From Dietzia alimentaria 72 (lineage in GTDB: Bacteria > Actinomycetota > Actinomycetes > Mycobacteriales > Mycobacteriaceae), in assembly GCF_000226215.1 (NCBI RefSeq), contig NZ_AGFF01000005.1, forward strand, positions 62,001 to 126,000: a DNA stretch of 64,000 bases. The letters are read 5' to 3'. Below, in pieces: positions 48,556 to 58,817 of this stretch. The notes beneath the pieces were generated by a model. That model was not told where the DNA came from and did not search any database. It saw only the letters and a list, made by a program, of their open reading frames with translations. Position numbers and translations under genes: made by a program. The number at the start of each line of letters is the position of its first letter. The first letter of the stretch is position 1.

Positions 48556-51500
48556 ATGACACCCGAGGAAAGGCGAGCCGCTCAGATGGCACAGAGTGAG
48601 ATGACGGTAGTAGAGCTCCGCGAATGGTTGCGGGGCTGGGTCTGCCGGGCCACCGGCCTCGACCTCTCCAAGGTGACCGATGACCGCTCGTTGGAGGAGT
48701 ACGGACTCTCGTCCAGGGACGCCGTGACCCTCTCCGCCGACCTCGAGGACCTCGTGGGTCGGCCCCTCGACGCCACCGTCGCCTACCAGCACCCGACCAT
48801 CGCCTCCCTCGCCGAATACGTGGTCAACGGACCGGCCGAGCTCGACGAACCCACCGATCTGCACACCTTCCGCGAGCGCGGCGCCGGCATGGAGTTCGAC
48901 GTGGCCGTGATCGGCTTCGCCACCCGCTTCCCGGGAGGGGCCGACACCCCGGAGTCCACGTGGGAGTTGCTCGCCTCCGGCCGCGACGCCACCTCACCTC
49001 GCCCGGCGACCCGCTGGTCCGAGTGGGCTGGTGACGCGTACGTCCAGCAGGTCTTGGCCGAGGCCCCCGACCGCGGCGGCTGGCTGGACGATTCCGAGGT
49101 TCGCGACTTCGACGCCGAGTTCTTCGGTATGAGTCCCCGTGAGGCCGAAATGGTGGATCCGCAGCAGCGGCTCGCCCTCGAGCTCACCTGGGAGGCTCTG
49201 GAAAACGCGCACCTGCCCGCCAGCGACCTCAAGGGTCGCGAGGTCGGCGTGTTCATCGGATCGTCCTCAAGCGACTACCAGGTATTCCTGACCTCCGACT
49301 CCGCCGCGGCCTCGCCGTACGCCGTCACCGGCGCCTCCAACTCGATCATCTCCAACCGGGTGTCGTACACGTTCGACTTCCGCGGGCCCTCCATGACGCT
49401 CGACACGGCCTGCTCCACTTCGCTCGTCACGGTCCACGAGGCCGTCAACTCCCTGCGGTTGCACGAGTCGGACCTGGCTGTGGCCGGTGGCGTCAACATG
49501 ATGCTCGCGCCCGCCGCGACGATGGGCTTCGCCAAGACGGGCGCCGCGCTCAGCCCCGACGGGCGGATCAAGGCCTTCTCCTCGGACGCCAACGGCATCT
49601 GCCGCGCCGAGGGCGGCGGTGTGTTCATCCTGAAGCGTCTGTCTGAGGCCGAACGGGACGGGGACGAGATCCTCGCCGTCATCAAGGGGTCCGCGGTGAA
49701 CTCGGACGGCCGGTCGAACGGCATGACCGCACCCAACCCCGACGCCCAGGTCGCGGTACTGCGCCAGGCGTACGCCGACGCCGGCGTCGACCCCAAGACG
49801 GTCGACTACATCGAGGCACACGGCACCGGCACGATCCTCGGGGACCCGATCGAGGCCACGGCGCTGGGACAGGTACTCGGCCGCGGCCGCGACGCGGACC
49901 GCCCCACGCTGCTTGGCTCGGCCAAGACCAACTTCGGCCACATGGAGTCGGCTGCCGGCGCCGCCGGCCTGGCCAAGGTCATCCTCGGCATCGGCAAGAA
50001 CGCGCTCCCACCCACACTCAACTTCGCGGGCCCCAACCCGTACATCGACTTCGATGCCGCCCGGCTCAGCGTCGTCACCGAGACCACTCCGTGGCCCCGC
50101 TACAGCGGTCGGGCCGTGGCCGGCGTCTCCGGATTCGGTTTCGGCGGCACCAATGCGCACGTCGTGGTGGCCGAGTACCAACCGTCCCGGGCCCCTGCAC
50201 CGGTGGGGGCCGTCGACACCGCGGTCGACGACGTCGCCCGCAGCGTCTCCGACGCCGTGATCCGCAACGCCGACGAGCTCGCGACCACCGGCACCTCCGT
50301 CGCGGGGGCCGCGGCCACCGTGCTCGTGGTCTCGGGGTCGCTGCCGTCGCGCCGCAAGGCGACGGCCGGGCAGATCGCAGACTGGCTCGAGGCGCAGGAC
50401 GACTCGGTGGATCTCGGGGCCGTCGCGCGAACCCTGGCCGCCCGCAACCACGGGCGCTCCCGTGGTGCCGTGGTGGGCCACACCCGCGCCGAACTCGTCG
50501 CCGGACTGCGTGCCCTGTCCGTCGGTGACCCCGGCCCCGGCGTGTTCAGCGCCGACGCTCCCGCCGGCACCGGCGACGTCTGGGTGTTCTCGGGCTTCGG
50601 CGCCCAGCACCGCAAGATGGCCAAGGAGCTCTACCTGTCCAACCCGCTGTTCGCCCACTGCCTGGACGCGGTGGACGAGCTCATCGACTTCGAGGCCGGC
50701 TACCGGATGGTCGAGCTGTTCCTCGACGACTCGGTCACCTATGAGGTCGAGAACGCGCAGGTCGGGATCTTCGCCATCCAGGTGGCACTGATCGACACGC
50801 TGCGCGCGCTCGGCGCCAAGCCGGAGGCCGTGATCGGCCACTCGATGGGTGAGGTGGCCGCTGCGTACGCCACCGGTGGTCTCAGCCTCGAGGACGCGGT
50901 GCGCGTGATCTGCGTGCGCTCGCGACTCATGGGCGACGCCGAGGGGCAGGTTTCCGACGCCGAAGCCGGCGCCATGGCGCTGGTCGAATACTCGGCTGAC
51001 GAGGTCGCGCAGATCATCGCCGACAACCCGCAGTTCGCCTCCATCGAGCCGGCCGTCTACGCCGCGCCCACCCACACCACGGTCGGCGGCCGCGCCAAGC
51101 CCGTCGCCGAGTTCGTGGCCTGGGTCGAGGAGCAGGGTAAGTTCGCCCGGCAGCTCCAGGTCCGGGGCGCCGGTCACACCTCGGACGTCGACATGTTGCT
51201 CGGTGAGCTGGCTGCGGAGATTGCCGGCCTCGAACCGCGCACCCTCACCTCCGGCCTGTTCTCCTCCGTCGACCGCGAGACCTTCTACCGCGCCGGCCAC
51301 GAGCCGATCCACGCGGAGGAGTACTGGGTCAAGGGCATGCGCCACCAGGTGTGGTTCACGCAGGCGGTCCGCAAGGCCGTCGACGCCGGTTACGTGACGT
51401 TCCTCGAGCTGGCGCCCAATCCGGTGGCCGCGATGTCCGTGGCGGCCACGTGCTTCGACGCCGGGCTGATGGAGCCCAACCTGGTGTACACGCTCAAGCG

Positions 51501-53586
51501 CAAGGAATCCGAGGCGGACACCCTGCTGAGCGCGATCGCCCAGCTCTACGTCCACGGCCATGAGGTGGACATGCCCTCGGTGGTGGAGATGCTGCACGGG
51601 CACGTCACCGGTCCGGGGCGATACGCACAGGTTCCGGGGACCGCCTGGAAGCGTCGCACCCTCTGGCCCACGGTCACTGCGGGGGGCGGTTCGGGCGAGG
51701 GCCGCATGCCCGGCTCGTACGTCGCTCTCCCGGACGGTCGCCACGCGTGGCAGGTCCGTGCCGAGGTGGTTCCGAGTGTGGACGCGCTGATGACCTCGGC
51801 CGCCGCGTCGGTGGTCGAGGGCGCCACCCTCACCGCAGTCAACCGCCCCGGCGTGCTGCCGGCGGCGGGCACGGTCACCACCACCATGACGCCCCACCCG
51901 GGAGGTGCGTCGTTGCGGGTGCACGCGCACACCGGCACCGCCGCCGCCCCGGCGTTCTCGCTGGTCGCGGAGTGCGCGGTGACGGGTGGTACTCCCGTGG
52001 ACCCGGACAGTGCTCCGGAGACCCACTACGTGTCGGCCGAGTCCGACGCGCCGGTGGTGGAGAGTGACGACGACGAGGCCGACAACCGCTGGACCCCCGA
52101 CTCGGGCGAGGAGATCGGCGACCGTCTGGCCCGGATCATCGGCTCCTCGATGGGGTACAGCCCCGACGACCTGCCCCGGGAGCTCCCGCTCCTCGATCTC
52201 GGCCTGGATTCGCTCATGGCGGTCCGGATCAAGAACCGTGTCGAGCACGAGTTCGCCATTCCGCCGCTCGAGCTACAGGCCATGCGTGACGCGTCGTTGA
52301 ACGATGTCGCCGAGATGGTCCGCTTCGCCGTGGAGAACCCCGAGCAGGTGGGCGAGCTGGCCGCGCAGCAGGCTCGTGGCGAGGGCAACGGCGCGGTCGA
52401 CGTTGCCGCGCTGCGGGACCACGACGCCACTTCCGGTTCGTTTGACGGCGCGGACGCCGGCTCTCCGAGTAGTGCGGGCGCGGGCGGCGACGCCGTGTCC
52501 ATCGCCCCGCGTGACGACACCGAGCGCATGGCGTTCGGTGCGTGGGCCGTGGTGACCGGCGCGGCCGCGCCCGGCGTGACCGGCACCCTGCCCGCGATCG
52601 ACGACGCCACCCGGTCCGCACTGGCTGCGCGGCTGTCGGATCGCACCGGCGGCGACATCACGGTCGACCAGCTGGCCGCTGCGGGGACCATCGCCGATAT
52701 CGCGGACCTACTGCGGCCGTTCACCGAGGTCGCGGTGGAAGGCAACATCCGCGTGCTCGCCGAGGGCACAGCCCAGGCGACCCCGCTGTTCCTGTTCCAC
52801 GCGGCCGGTGGCTCATCGTTCGTCTACGAGCCGCTCGTCGACCGTCTGGGTGGCGGGAACCCCGTGTACGGGGTCGAGCGCACCGAGGGCCCGCTGGTAG
52901 AGCGGGCCGCCGGTTACCTCGACCGGATCCGCGAGCTCGCCGCCGGTCGTCCCGTTGCCCTGGGTGGCTGGTCATTCGGTGGCGCCCTGGCGGTGGAGGT
53001 CGCGCGGCAGTTGCGGCTCGCCGGCGACGAGGTGGCTCTGGTCGCCCTGCTGGACACCGTGCAGCCGTCGGAACCCATCCCGGACACCCTCGACGAGGCC
53101 GAGGCGCGCTGGAAGCGTTACTCGGACTTCGCCAAGCGCACCTACGGACTCGACGTGGAGGTCCCGCGGGAATTCCTGGCCGAGCACGGAGAGGACGGCG
53201 TCCTGGGTATGCTCCTCGGGGCTCTGGGCGCGGAGGCCAACGCCATGGGCGGGGGCGTGATCGAGCACCAGCGCGCCAGCTTCGTGGACAACCGCATCCT
53301 GCAGAGCGCGGATCTGTCCTCGTGGGCGGGAGTGGGGGCCGAGGTGCCTTTCGTGCTCTACCGTGCTGAGCGCATGCACGGCGGCGCGATCGAGCTGGAG
53401 CCGCGCTACGCACACGTCGATCCAGACGGCGGTTGGGCCGGGATCGTCACTGATCTCGAGATCGTACAACTGAGAGGAGACCACCTCGCGGTGGTCGACG
53501 AGCCGGTTGTCGGTACGGTCGGTAAGCATTTGGCGCGTCGGCTCTCCGAGCTCGACGCGGGAGTACGGAAGGAATCGGACGCGTGA
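48556..53586 (+). CDS. pks13: Polyketide synthase Pks13 (mycolate condensase)
   Basis: Multidomain synthase of 1676 residues that joins the meromycolyl chain to the carboxylated alpha chain to give the beta-keto precursor of mycolic acids. Domains in order: N-terminal ACP (GLSSRDAV, Ser53); ketosynthase (DTACSTSL, Cys286; EAHGTGT; NFGH); acyltransferase (GHSMGE, Ser763); second ACP (GLDSLMAV, Ser1219); thioesterase (GGWSFGGA, Ser1473). There is no ketoreductase, which is normal, since reduction is separate. Numbering is from ATG 48556; ATG 48586 has a better Shine-Dalgarno (AGGAAAGG) and is a real alternative. The stop overlaps accD4. Confidence 0.97.
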   Translation: MTPEERRAAQMAQSEMTVVELREWLRGWVCRATGLDLSKVTDDRSLEEYGLSSRDAVTLSADLEDLVGRPLDATVAYQHPTIASLAEYVVNGPAELDEPTDLHTFRERGAGMEFDVAVIGFATRFPGGADTPESTWELLASGRDATSPRPATRWSEWAGDAYVQQVLAEAPDRGGWLDDSEVRDFDAEFFGMSPREAEMVDPQQRLALELTWEALENAHLPASDLKGREVGVFIGSSSSDYQVFLTSDSAAASPYAVTGASNSIISNRVSYTFDFRGPSMTLDTACSTSLVTVHEAVNSLRLHESDLAVAGGVNMMLAPAATMGFAKTGAALSPDGRIKAFSSDANGICRAEGGGVFILKRLSEAERDGDEILAVIKGSAVNSDGRSNGMTAPNPDAQVAVLRQAYADAGVDPKTVDYIEAHGTGTILGDPIEATALGQVLGRGRDADRPTLLGSAKTNFGHMESAAGAAGLAKVILGIGKNALPPTLNFAGPNPYIDFDAARLSVVTETTPWPRYSGRAVAGVSGFGFGGTNAHVVVAEYQPSRAPAPVGAVDTAVDDVARSVSDAVIRNADELATTGTSVAGAAATVLVVSGSLPSRRKATAGQIADWLEAQDDSVDLGAVARTLAARNHGRSRGAVVGHTRAELVAGLRALSVGDPGPGVFSADAPAGTGDVWVFSGFGAQHRKMAKELYLSNPLFAHCLDAVDELIDFEAGYRMVELFLDDSVTYEVENAQVGIFAIQVALIDTLRALGAKPEAVIGHSMGEVAAAYATGGLSLEDAVRVICVRSRLMGDAEGQVSDAEAGAMALVEYSADEVAQIIADNPQFASIEPAVYAAPTHTTVGGRAKPVAEFVAWVEEQGKFARQLQVRGAGHTSDVDMLLGELAAEIAGLEPRTLTSGLFSSVDRETFYRAGHEPIHAEEYWVKGMRHQVWFTQAVRKAVDAGYVTFLELAPNPVAAMSVAATCFDAGLMEPNLVYTLKRKESEADTLLSAIAQLYVHGHEVDMPSVVEMLHGHVTGPGRYAQVPGTAWKRRTLWPTVTAGGGSGEGRMPGSYVALPDGRHAWQVRAEVVPSVDALMTSAAASVVEGATLTAVNRPGVLPAAGTVTTTMTPHPGGASLRVHAHTGTAAAPAFSLVAECAVTGGTPVDPDSAPETHYVSAESDAPVVESDDDEADNRWTPDSGEEIGDRLARIIGSSMGYSPDDLPRELPLLDLGLDSLMAVRIKNRVEHEFAIPPLELQAMRDASLNDVAEMVRFAVENPEQVGELAAQQARGEGNGAVDVAALRDHDATSGSFDGADAGSPSSAGAGGDAVSIAPRDDTERMAFGAWAVVTGAAAPGVTGTLPAIDDATRSALAARLSDRTGGDITVDQLAAAGTIADIADLLRPFTEVAVEGNIRVLAEGTAQATPLFLFHAAGGSSFVYEPLVDRLGGGNPVYGVERTEGPLVERAAGYLDRIRELAAGRPVALGGWSFGGALAVEVARQLRLAGDEVALVALLDTVQPSEPIPDTLDEAEARWKRYSDFAKRTYGLDVEVPREFLAEHGEDGVLGMLLGALGAEANAMGGGVIEHQRASFVDNRILQSADLSSWAGVGAEVPFVLYRAERMHGGAIELEPRYAHVDPDGGWAGIVTDLEIVQLRGDHLAVVDEPVVGTVGKHLARRLSELDAGVRKESDA

Positions 53587-55136
53587 CGGCGAAGACCACC
53601 GCGGAGAAGTTGGCGGAACTGCGGGTCAAGACCGAGGAGGCCCAGGACCCGGGTAGCGAACGGGCCAAGGCCCGCCGGGATGCCGCGGGTCTGACCCCGC
53701 CGCGGGTCCGCATCGACGAACTCCTCGACGCGGGGAGCTTTGTGGAGATGGGCCAGTTGGCCAAGGCCCCCGGCGACGCCACGAATCCGTTCGGCGATGG
53801 CGTGGTGACCGGCCGGGGGACCATCGATGGCCGCCCGGTGGCCGTGTACGCCCACGACAACACGGTGTTCGGCGGGTCCGTGGGGGAGGCCTTCGGGAAG
53901 AAGGTCTGCGCCATCATGGACTTCGCCATCAAGGTCGGATGCCCCATCATCGGCATCAACGACTCCGGTGGCGCCCGTGTCCAGGACGCCGTCACCTCGC
54001 TGGCCTACTACTCGGAGATCTCGCGGCGCCAGTACCCTGCGTCCGGGCACGTCCCGCAGATCTCGATCATGCTGGGCAAGTGCGCGGGCGGCGCCGTCTA
54101 CGCGCCCGTGACCACGGATTTCGTGGTCGCGGTCCAGGATCAGGCGTACATGTTCATCACCGGCCCGGACGTCATCAAAAAGATCACCGGTGAGGAGATC
54201 TCGATGGAGGATCTCGGGTCGGCCCTGGTGCAGGCCAAGAACGGCAACGTCAACCACGTGGCCGTGAGTGAGCACGAAGCATTCATGTACGTGCGTAACC
54301 TGCTGAGCTACCTGCCGTCCTCGGCCGCCGAGAAGGCGCCACTGATCAATCCGGGCCTCGAGCCCGAGCCGACTGAGTCGGACCTGCAACTCGACTCGAT
54401 CATCCCCGACTCGGACAACGCGGCGTACGACATGCACGACGTGCTGATCCGCATGTTCGACGACGGGGAGTTCATGGAGACGTCGGGGCAGTTCGCCCCC
54501 AACATGATCACCGGTTTCGCCCGCGTCGACGGTGAGTCCGTGGGTGTGGTCGCCAACCAACCGCTGCACCTGTCCGGGGCGCTCGACATCGATGCCTCGG
54601 AGAAGGCCTCACGCTTCATGTCGATCTGCGATGCCTATTCGATCCCGATCGTCTATCTGGTCGACACGCCCGGATACCTGCCCGGCGTGCAGCAGGAGAA
54701 GCTCGGCATCATCCACCGTGGCGCCAAGATGGGCTTCGCGGTGGTCGCCGCCTCCGTCCCCAAGGTCACCTTTGTCGTCCGCAAGGCCTATGGCGGGGCG
54801 TACGCGGTGATGGGGTCCAAGAATCTCGGTGGCGACCTGAACTTCGCCTGGCCCACGGCCCGCATCGCCGTGATGGGAGCCGAGGGCGCGGTCGATCTGC
54901 TGCAGCGCCGTCAGATCGAGGAGGCGGGCCCCGAGGAGGGACCGAAACTCCGCAAGCAGCTCATCGACATGTACAACGAGTTCATCGCGACCCCGTACAC
55001 CGCCGCAGAGCGGGGTTACATCGACGCCGTGATTGAGCCGTCGCAGACCCGTCTGGTGCTGCGCGGTGCGCTCAATCAGCTGCGGGACAAGGTCCGCAAC
55101 GAACTCCCGCGTAAGCACCCGATCGCCCCGATGTGA
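53583..55136 (+). CDS. accD4: Acyl-CoA carboxylase beta subunit AccD4
   Basis: Carboxyltransferase of 517 residues that, with a biotin-carrying alpha subunit encoded elsewhere, makes the carboxyacyl extender unit for Pks13. The N-terminal half has [30 protein letters not shown] and [14 protein letters not shown], the acyl-CoA oxyanion site. The C-terminal half has [27 protein letters not shown] and [13 protein letters not shown], the biotin site. GTG 53583 overlaps the pks13 stop. It is the last gene of the operon before a repeat-rich convergent gap. Confidence 0.95.
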   Translation: MTAKTTAEKLAELRVKTEEAQDPGSERAKARRDAAGLTPPRVRIDELLDAGSFVEMGQLAKAPGDATNPFGDGVVTGRGTIDGRPVAVYAHDNTVFGGSVGEAFGKKVCAIMDFAIKVGCPIIGINDSGGARVQDAVTSLAYYSEISRRQYPASGHVPQISIMLGKCAGGAVYAPVTTDFVVAVQDQAYMFITGPDVIKKITGEEISMEDLGSALVQAKNGNVNHVAVSEHEAFMYVRNLLSYLPSSAAEKAPLINPGLEPEPTESDLQLDSIIPDSDNAAYDMHDVLIRMFDDGEFMETSGQFAPNMITGFARVDGESVGVVANQPLHLSGALDIDASEKASRFMSICDAYSIPIVYLVDTPGYLPGVQQEKLGIIHRGAKMGFAVVAASVPKVTFVVRKAYGGAYAVMGSKNLGGDLNFAWPTARIAVMGAEGAVDLLQRRQIEEAGPEEGPKLRKQLIDMYNEFIATPYTAAERGYIDAVIEPSQTRLVLRGALNQLRDKVRNELPRKHPIAPM

Positions 55137-55209
55137 CCCGGCGGCCGGCCGGTTCTGCCCGTCGCCCGCCACTTCCTCCTCGTCCCGCTTCGTCCCGCCG
55201 CGCCCGCCT

Positions 55210-55230
55210 GGGCATCCGCACCCGCGCCTG
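55210..55230 (+). repeat. Direct repeat copy a (19-nt core GCATCCGCACCCGCGCCTG)
   Basis: GG plus the 19-nt core, 21 nt identical to copy b, starting 52 nt before it. Both are preceded by CCGCC and one variable base. Confidence 0.8.
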
Positions 55231-55261
55231 CTCACGCCGCGTTTGCCGGCCCGTCCCGCCC

Positions 55262-55282
55262 GGGCATCCGCACCCGCGCCTG
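55262..55282 (+). repeat. Direct repeat copy b
   Basis: The same 21 nt as copy a. The 19-nt core also occurs inverted at 12159-12177. Confidence 0.8.
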
Positions 55283-55309
55283 TACGGCTGACGCATAGGC
55301 GCTACCGTC

Positions 55310-55351
55310 CATGAACTCTCGCCACCGCCGAAGCGGCCGCCCGAGTTCATG
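55310..55351. repeat. 42-nt palindromic element, copy 3
   Basis: CATGAACTC (55310-55318) pairs with GAGTTCATG (55343-55351). The stem extends outward by ACCGT/ACGGT (55304-55308 and 55353-55357) with one mismatch. The CCACCGCC core and length match copies 1 and 2. Confidence 0.75.
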
Positions 55352-55465
55352 AACGGTGGCGGATCCGTTGAGCGGCGACCCGCGACCCGTGGCGAGCGAC
55401 TTGCGGCCCGTCAGCTCGAGGCCCGGCGGGGGGCGGCACCAGCGTGAGCCGCGCCCCTGCCGGTG

Positions 55466-58400
55466 CTACTCCGGGTCGGTTACCAGAATCGGTCCCTCGG
55501 GCTTCCACCAGCCCCAGCGCGTCTCGGTGCCGGTGGTGACCTCAGCGGGCGTCGGAGGCTCGTCCTGGAAGGTGCCCAGGGGGGTGTACGCCTCGATCGA
55601 GCCCCAGTCCCGGTTCCAGTCGTGGCGCAGGTACGAGGGCATCGTGCGTGCCCGCTGGACGGTCTCCACCCAGCCGAGCGGACCGCCGCCCTCGTACGAC
55701 ATCCACGTGCTCGTGGCGCTCACGGCGAGAGGACGGTCCGGCATGATCCGAAATTCCGGGAGCTCCGCCACGCCCGCGTGGTGCGAGAACGGCCGCTGGC
55801 ACGGGAACTGCAGGCTCACGGCCCAGTCGAGCAGGACCGGCGAATCGGATCCGACCATCTCCTGAACAGTCACCAGCTCGGGTGCACGGGGCGGCGTGAT
55901 GGCTGCCCACTGGTCGGGGGTGAGGTCGTGGTCGTCGACGCGGATGCGCATCACGTCGGCGTCGGCGGGGACGTCGTTCATGTCCACGCGCAGGTTTCGC
56001 CAGGTGGGGGCGGGGCCGATGTCGAACGGCACGACAGGCTCGCCCACCATCTCGGCACCGGAACCGGGCTCGCCGGACCGGCCGAACTCGACCACCACGT
56101 CCTGGCCGTACTTGAAGAGGCCGTCGGCGTCGTAGCGTCCGATCCGCCCGGCGGCCGAGATGACGAGCAGCGGGTGCGACTCCCGGTTCTCGGGTAGTCG
56201 GTACCAGCCGGTCTCCAGGCTCGCCTCGCGCTGCGGGCCCACGAGGTGGGATCCGAGGACCGGGGTGGTGGCGGGATCGAGTCCGAACGGCAGCGCCACA
56301 GTGGACTCGTTGACTCCCTCGGTGCCACTGCCGCCTCCGGTGCCGGCGCTCTGACCGGTGTTCACGGCCGGGCCGCCGCCGGGGTCGGAGGTGGTGTTGG
56401 CGGCGCCGGGGTCGGACACCACCGCGTCCGCGGACAGATCGGGTGCCACACCGTCGGGCGAGAAGGCGGTGTTCTCCCCGGCGTCGATTGCGGCTGCGCG
56501 GTCCCGCGGGTCGATGCTGCCGTCGGGCAGAGGGGTGGCGTCGAGCGGGTCGAGCATCCCGGCGTTGGCGTCGGGCTCCACCAGGACGCGGTCGGCGAGC
56601 ATGCAGGGATTACCCGCGAGTGCGGAGAGGTTGCCCGCACCGACCGTGTACGCGGGGAACTGCTTCTGGACGCCCTTCGCGAAGGAGGCGATGGAGAACA
56701 CCACGAGAAGACCGGCGACGACGGCGATGGGCGCTGCCGCGAACGTCCGCATCCTGCGGCGGCCTTCAGAGGTCCTGGGGGCCTGGTCCCCGGTGTAGTC
56801 GCGGCGTAGGTGCTGCCACCCGGCGTAGGCGAAGGTGAGCACCGCCAGCCCCAGGAGCACGGTGGCCGCGTCGACGCCTCGGACGCTCGGGGCCTTGTCC
56901 CACCATGGGAGTCCGTAGCTCGACACGTACCACCAGCCGTTGGGGCCGGCGAACGCCACCGCCAACACCATGAGGATCACACCGAAGAACAGCGTGCGGT
57001 TGCGGGCGGTGCGGACGGCGGAGGCCGAGATCGCGAGTGCACCGAGGGCGGCGACTGCCGCGCCGATGCCTGCGTAGACACCGAAGTGGTGCGTCCACTT
57101 GGTGGGGGAGAACATCATGAAGAACGCGGTGCCCACCACCACACCGACGAGACGCCACACCGGGCCGGAGGCGGCGCCGGGCACCTTGCCGCGGCGCAAC
57201 AGGGTGCCGATGACCAGAGCCAGGCACAGGAGCACCAGCAGAACGGGCAGACGGCGGGCGAGCGAGCCGTCGACCGTCGGGATCATCAGGTAGTAATAGC
57301 GGACGAATTCCTCGAACCACTGCAGGTTGGGGCCGATCTCGCCGCGGACGCGGATGGCCTCGAGAACCGAGGCGAGGCTCTGCACGCCAAAGACGCTGAT
57401 GAAGACCATCGTCCCGGAGGCCAGGATCGGGGCCACCAGGGCGAGGTACGAGCCCACCTGGCGGCCACGCACCACCACGGTGCGCACGACGGCACGCAAC
57501 CCCATGATGAGGGCGGCAACGGCCATGAGTCCGGTGGGGCCCGTGGCGAGCGAGAACGAGGCGATGATCACGGCCACCGCGAACGGCAACATTCGACGGG
57601 TGGCGATGGCGCGTTCGACGGACACCCAGGTGAGCAGTGCTCCCAAGGCGATGGCGGGCTCGGGGCGCAGGCCGTTGTTGAACGCCATCCAGAACGCCAG
57701 GAACACCGCGGCGGCACTCCACACGGCCACCGGGGTGGTGCGGGCGGCTCGGCCGAGTCGGGGCAGGACCTCGCGGCTGATGACCAGCCAGCAGAGGATG
57801 GCTGCGATCAGCGCGGGTAGGCGCATCCACGGACTGGCAGTGGAGACGTGTGAGAACAGTGTCAGCAGGTCGTAGTAGGGCGAGCCGAACGGGGACTCCG
57901 GCACGCCGTACCAACGGTAGTAGTTGGCCATGTAGCCGGCCGGGTCGGCGGCTCGGGCCATGGTCAGGATGTAGCCGTCGTCTGAGGTGTTGCCACCGAC
58001 GAAGTGCCAGATACCGAGGGTGCCGACCACGGCGACGTCCGGCGGGCGGATTCGGAACCAGCCGCGGGGGAGGAAGCGCAGGGATCGACGACCGTCGGTC
58101 TGGTCGAGGCCGTGCAGCGCCCACAGGGCCACGGCGGTCGACAGGAGGCCGATCACGATGGCCGCCCACTTCAGGGCCGTGGGGTCGGTGGTGAAGCGCG
58201 AATCCACGTCGACGGTCACGTCGAGGCCGGCGGGAGCGGCGGTGTCGGCGGCAAGGTCGGTGTAGACACCCACGACCATCGGCCGCAGGTCATTGGCGTC
58301 GACGCGACGGGCGGCGCCCTCGATGCCTTCGAAGTCCGCCTCGACGAAGGTCGGCCCGGCCATCACCCGCAGTTGCGTGCAGTCCCCGGCTGCAACCTGC

Positions 58401-58795
58401 TCGCGCGGGGCGGAGACGATCACCCGGTTGCGGGAGACCACGTCCACGGTGTCAGAGGACGCGCGGACGAACAGTGCTCGCTCCCCGGCCTCCTCACCGC
58501 CCGCGGGGGCGGTCGAGAGCAGGATCCCGCCGCTCTCGGGCAGCTCCGAGACGAGCGTGCACGGCACGGTCGCGGTGACGGACTGCGGGGAGTGCGCCAT
58601 GAGCGGCGCGGTGACGGAATTCAGCGTTCCGTTCTGCGGCCACTGCACGGTCGAGGTGGTCTGGGAGACCGGCAGAAAAGGCAGAGACAGGAAGCACAGG
58701 GTGCCCAGAAGGCCACTGACGATGGCCACGAGGCGGAGCCTCGCGACACGGGCGTCGGCGGCGACCGGGCCGGAGGCGGCGGGAGAGTCTGACAC
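55466..58795 (-). CDS. Arabinosyltransferase, Emb family (EmbB-like by position)
   Basis: GT-C membrane arabinosyltransferase of 1109 residues that extends arabinan from decaprenylphosphoryl-arabinose. An N-terminal helix and exported beta-sandwich (about 45-205) precede a long run of helices. The catalytic loop holds Asp272-Asp273 in NTSDDGYILTMARAADPAGYM. Aligned by eye, Met279 matches EmbB Met306 of M. tuberculosis, the main ethambutol-resistance site. The C-terminal exported carbohydrate-binding domain (about 730 to the end) has PCQRPFSHHAGVAELPEFRIM. It lies 22 nt after the other emb gene. EmbA or EmbB identity cannot be set by eye. Confidence 0.93.
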   Translation of the reverse strand: MSDSPAASGPVAADARVARLRLVAIVSGLLGTLCFLSLPFLPVSQTTSTVQWPQNGTLNSVTAPLMAHSPQSVTATVPCTLVSELPESGGILLSTAPAGGEEAGERALFVRASSDTVDVVSRNRVIVSAPREQVAAGDCTQLRVMAGPTFVEADFEGIEGAARRVDANDLRPMVVGVYTDLAADTAAPAGLDVTVDVDSRFTTDPTALKWAAIVIGLLSTAVALWALHGLDQTDGRRSLRFLPRGWFRIRPPDVAVVGTLGIWHFVGGNTSDDGYILTMARAADPAGYMANYYRWYGVPESPFGSPYYDLLTLFSHVSTASPWMRLPALIAAILCWLVISREVLPRLGRAARTTPVAVWSAAAVFLAFWMAFNNGLRPEPAIALGALLTWVSVERAIATRRMLPFAVAVIIASFSLATGPTGLMAVAALIMGLRAVVRTVVVRGRQVGSYLALVAPILASGTMVFISVFGVQSLASVLEAIRVRGEIGPNLQWFEEFVRYYYLMIPTVDGSLARRLPVLLVLLCLALVIGTLLRRGKVPGAASGPVWRLVGVVVGTAFFMMFSPTKWTHHFGVYAGIGAAVAALGALAISASAVRTARNRTLFFGVILMVLAVAFAGPNGWWYVSSYGLPWWDKAPSVRGVDAATVLLGLAVLTFAYAGWQHLRRDYTGDQAPRTSEGRRRMRTFAAAPIAVVAGLLVVFSIASFAKGVQKQFPAYTVGAGNLSALAGNPCMLADRVLVEPDANAGMLDPLDATPLPDGSIDPRDRAAAIDAGENTAFSPDGVAPDLSADAVVSDPGAANTTSDPGGGPAVNTGQSAGTGGGSGTEGVNESTVALPFGLDPATTPVLGSHLVGPQREASLETGWYRLPENRESHPLLVISAAGRIGRYDADGLFKYGQDVVVEFGRSGEPGSGAEMVGEPVVPFDIGPAPTWRNLRVDMNDVPADADVMRIRVDDHDLTPDQWAAITPPRAPELVTVQEMVGSDSPVLLDWAVSLQFPCQRPFSHHAGVAELPEFRIMPDRPLAVSATSTWMSYEGGGPLGWVETVQRARTMPSYLRHDWNRDWGSIEAYTPLGTFQDEPPTPAEVTTGTETRWGWWKPEGPILVTDPE

Positions 58796-58817
58796 GACCG
58801 CCGATTCTAGGCCACGA

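Larger units (their letters stand above)
55137..55465. other. Convergent intergenic region with repeats (accD4 / emb)
   Basis: 329 nt without a gene. It holds two direct copies of the GCATCCGCACCCGCGCCTG repeat and copy 3 of the 42-nt palindromic element. No other gene or promoter was seen. Confidence 0.65.

Noticed and set aside
49267-52248. Open frame of 993 codons on the minus strand opposite pks13
   Set aside because: It is a mirror of the high GC3 of pks13. The translation is low-complexity (V, R, G, D) without domains, and pks13 on the other strand has complete domains and motifs.
55200-55360. CRISPR-like array
   Set aside because: Only two direct copies with one spacer-sized gap, no further units and no cas genes. 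The repeat also occurs singly and inverted elsewhere.
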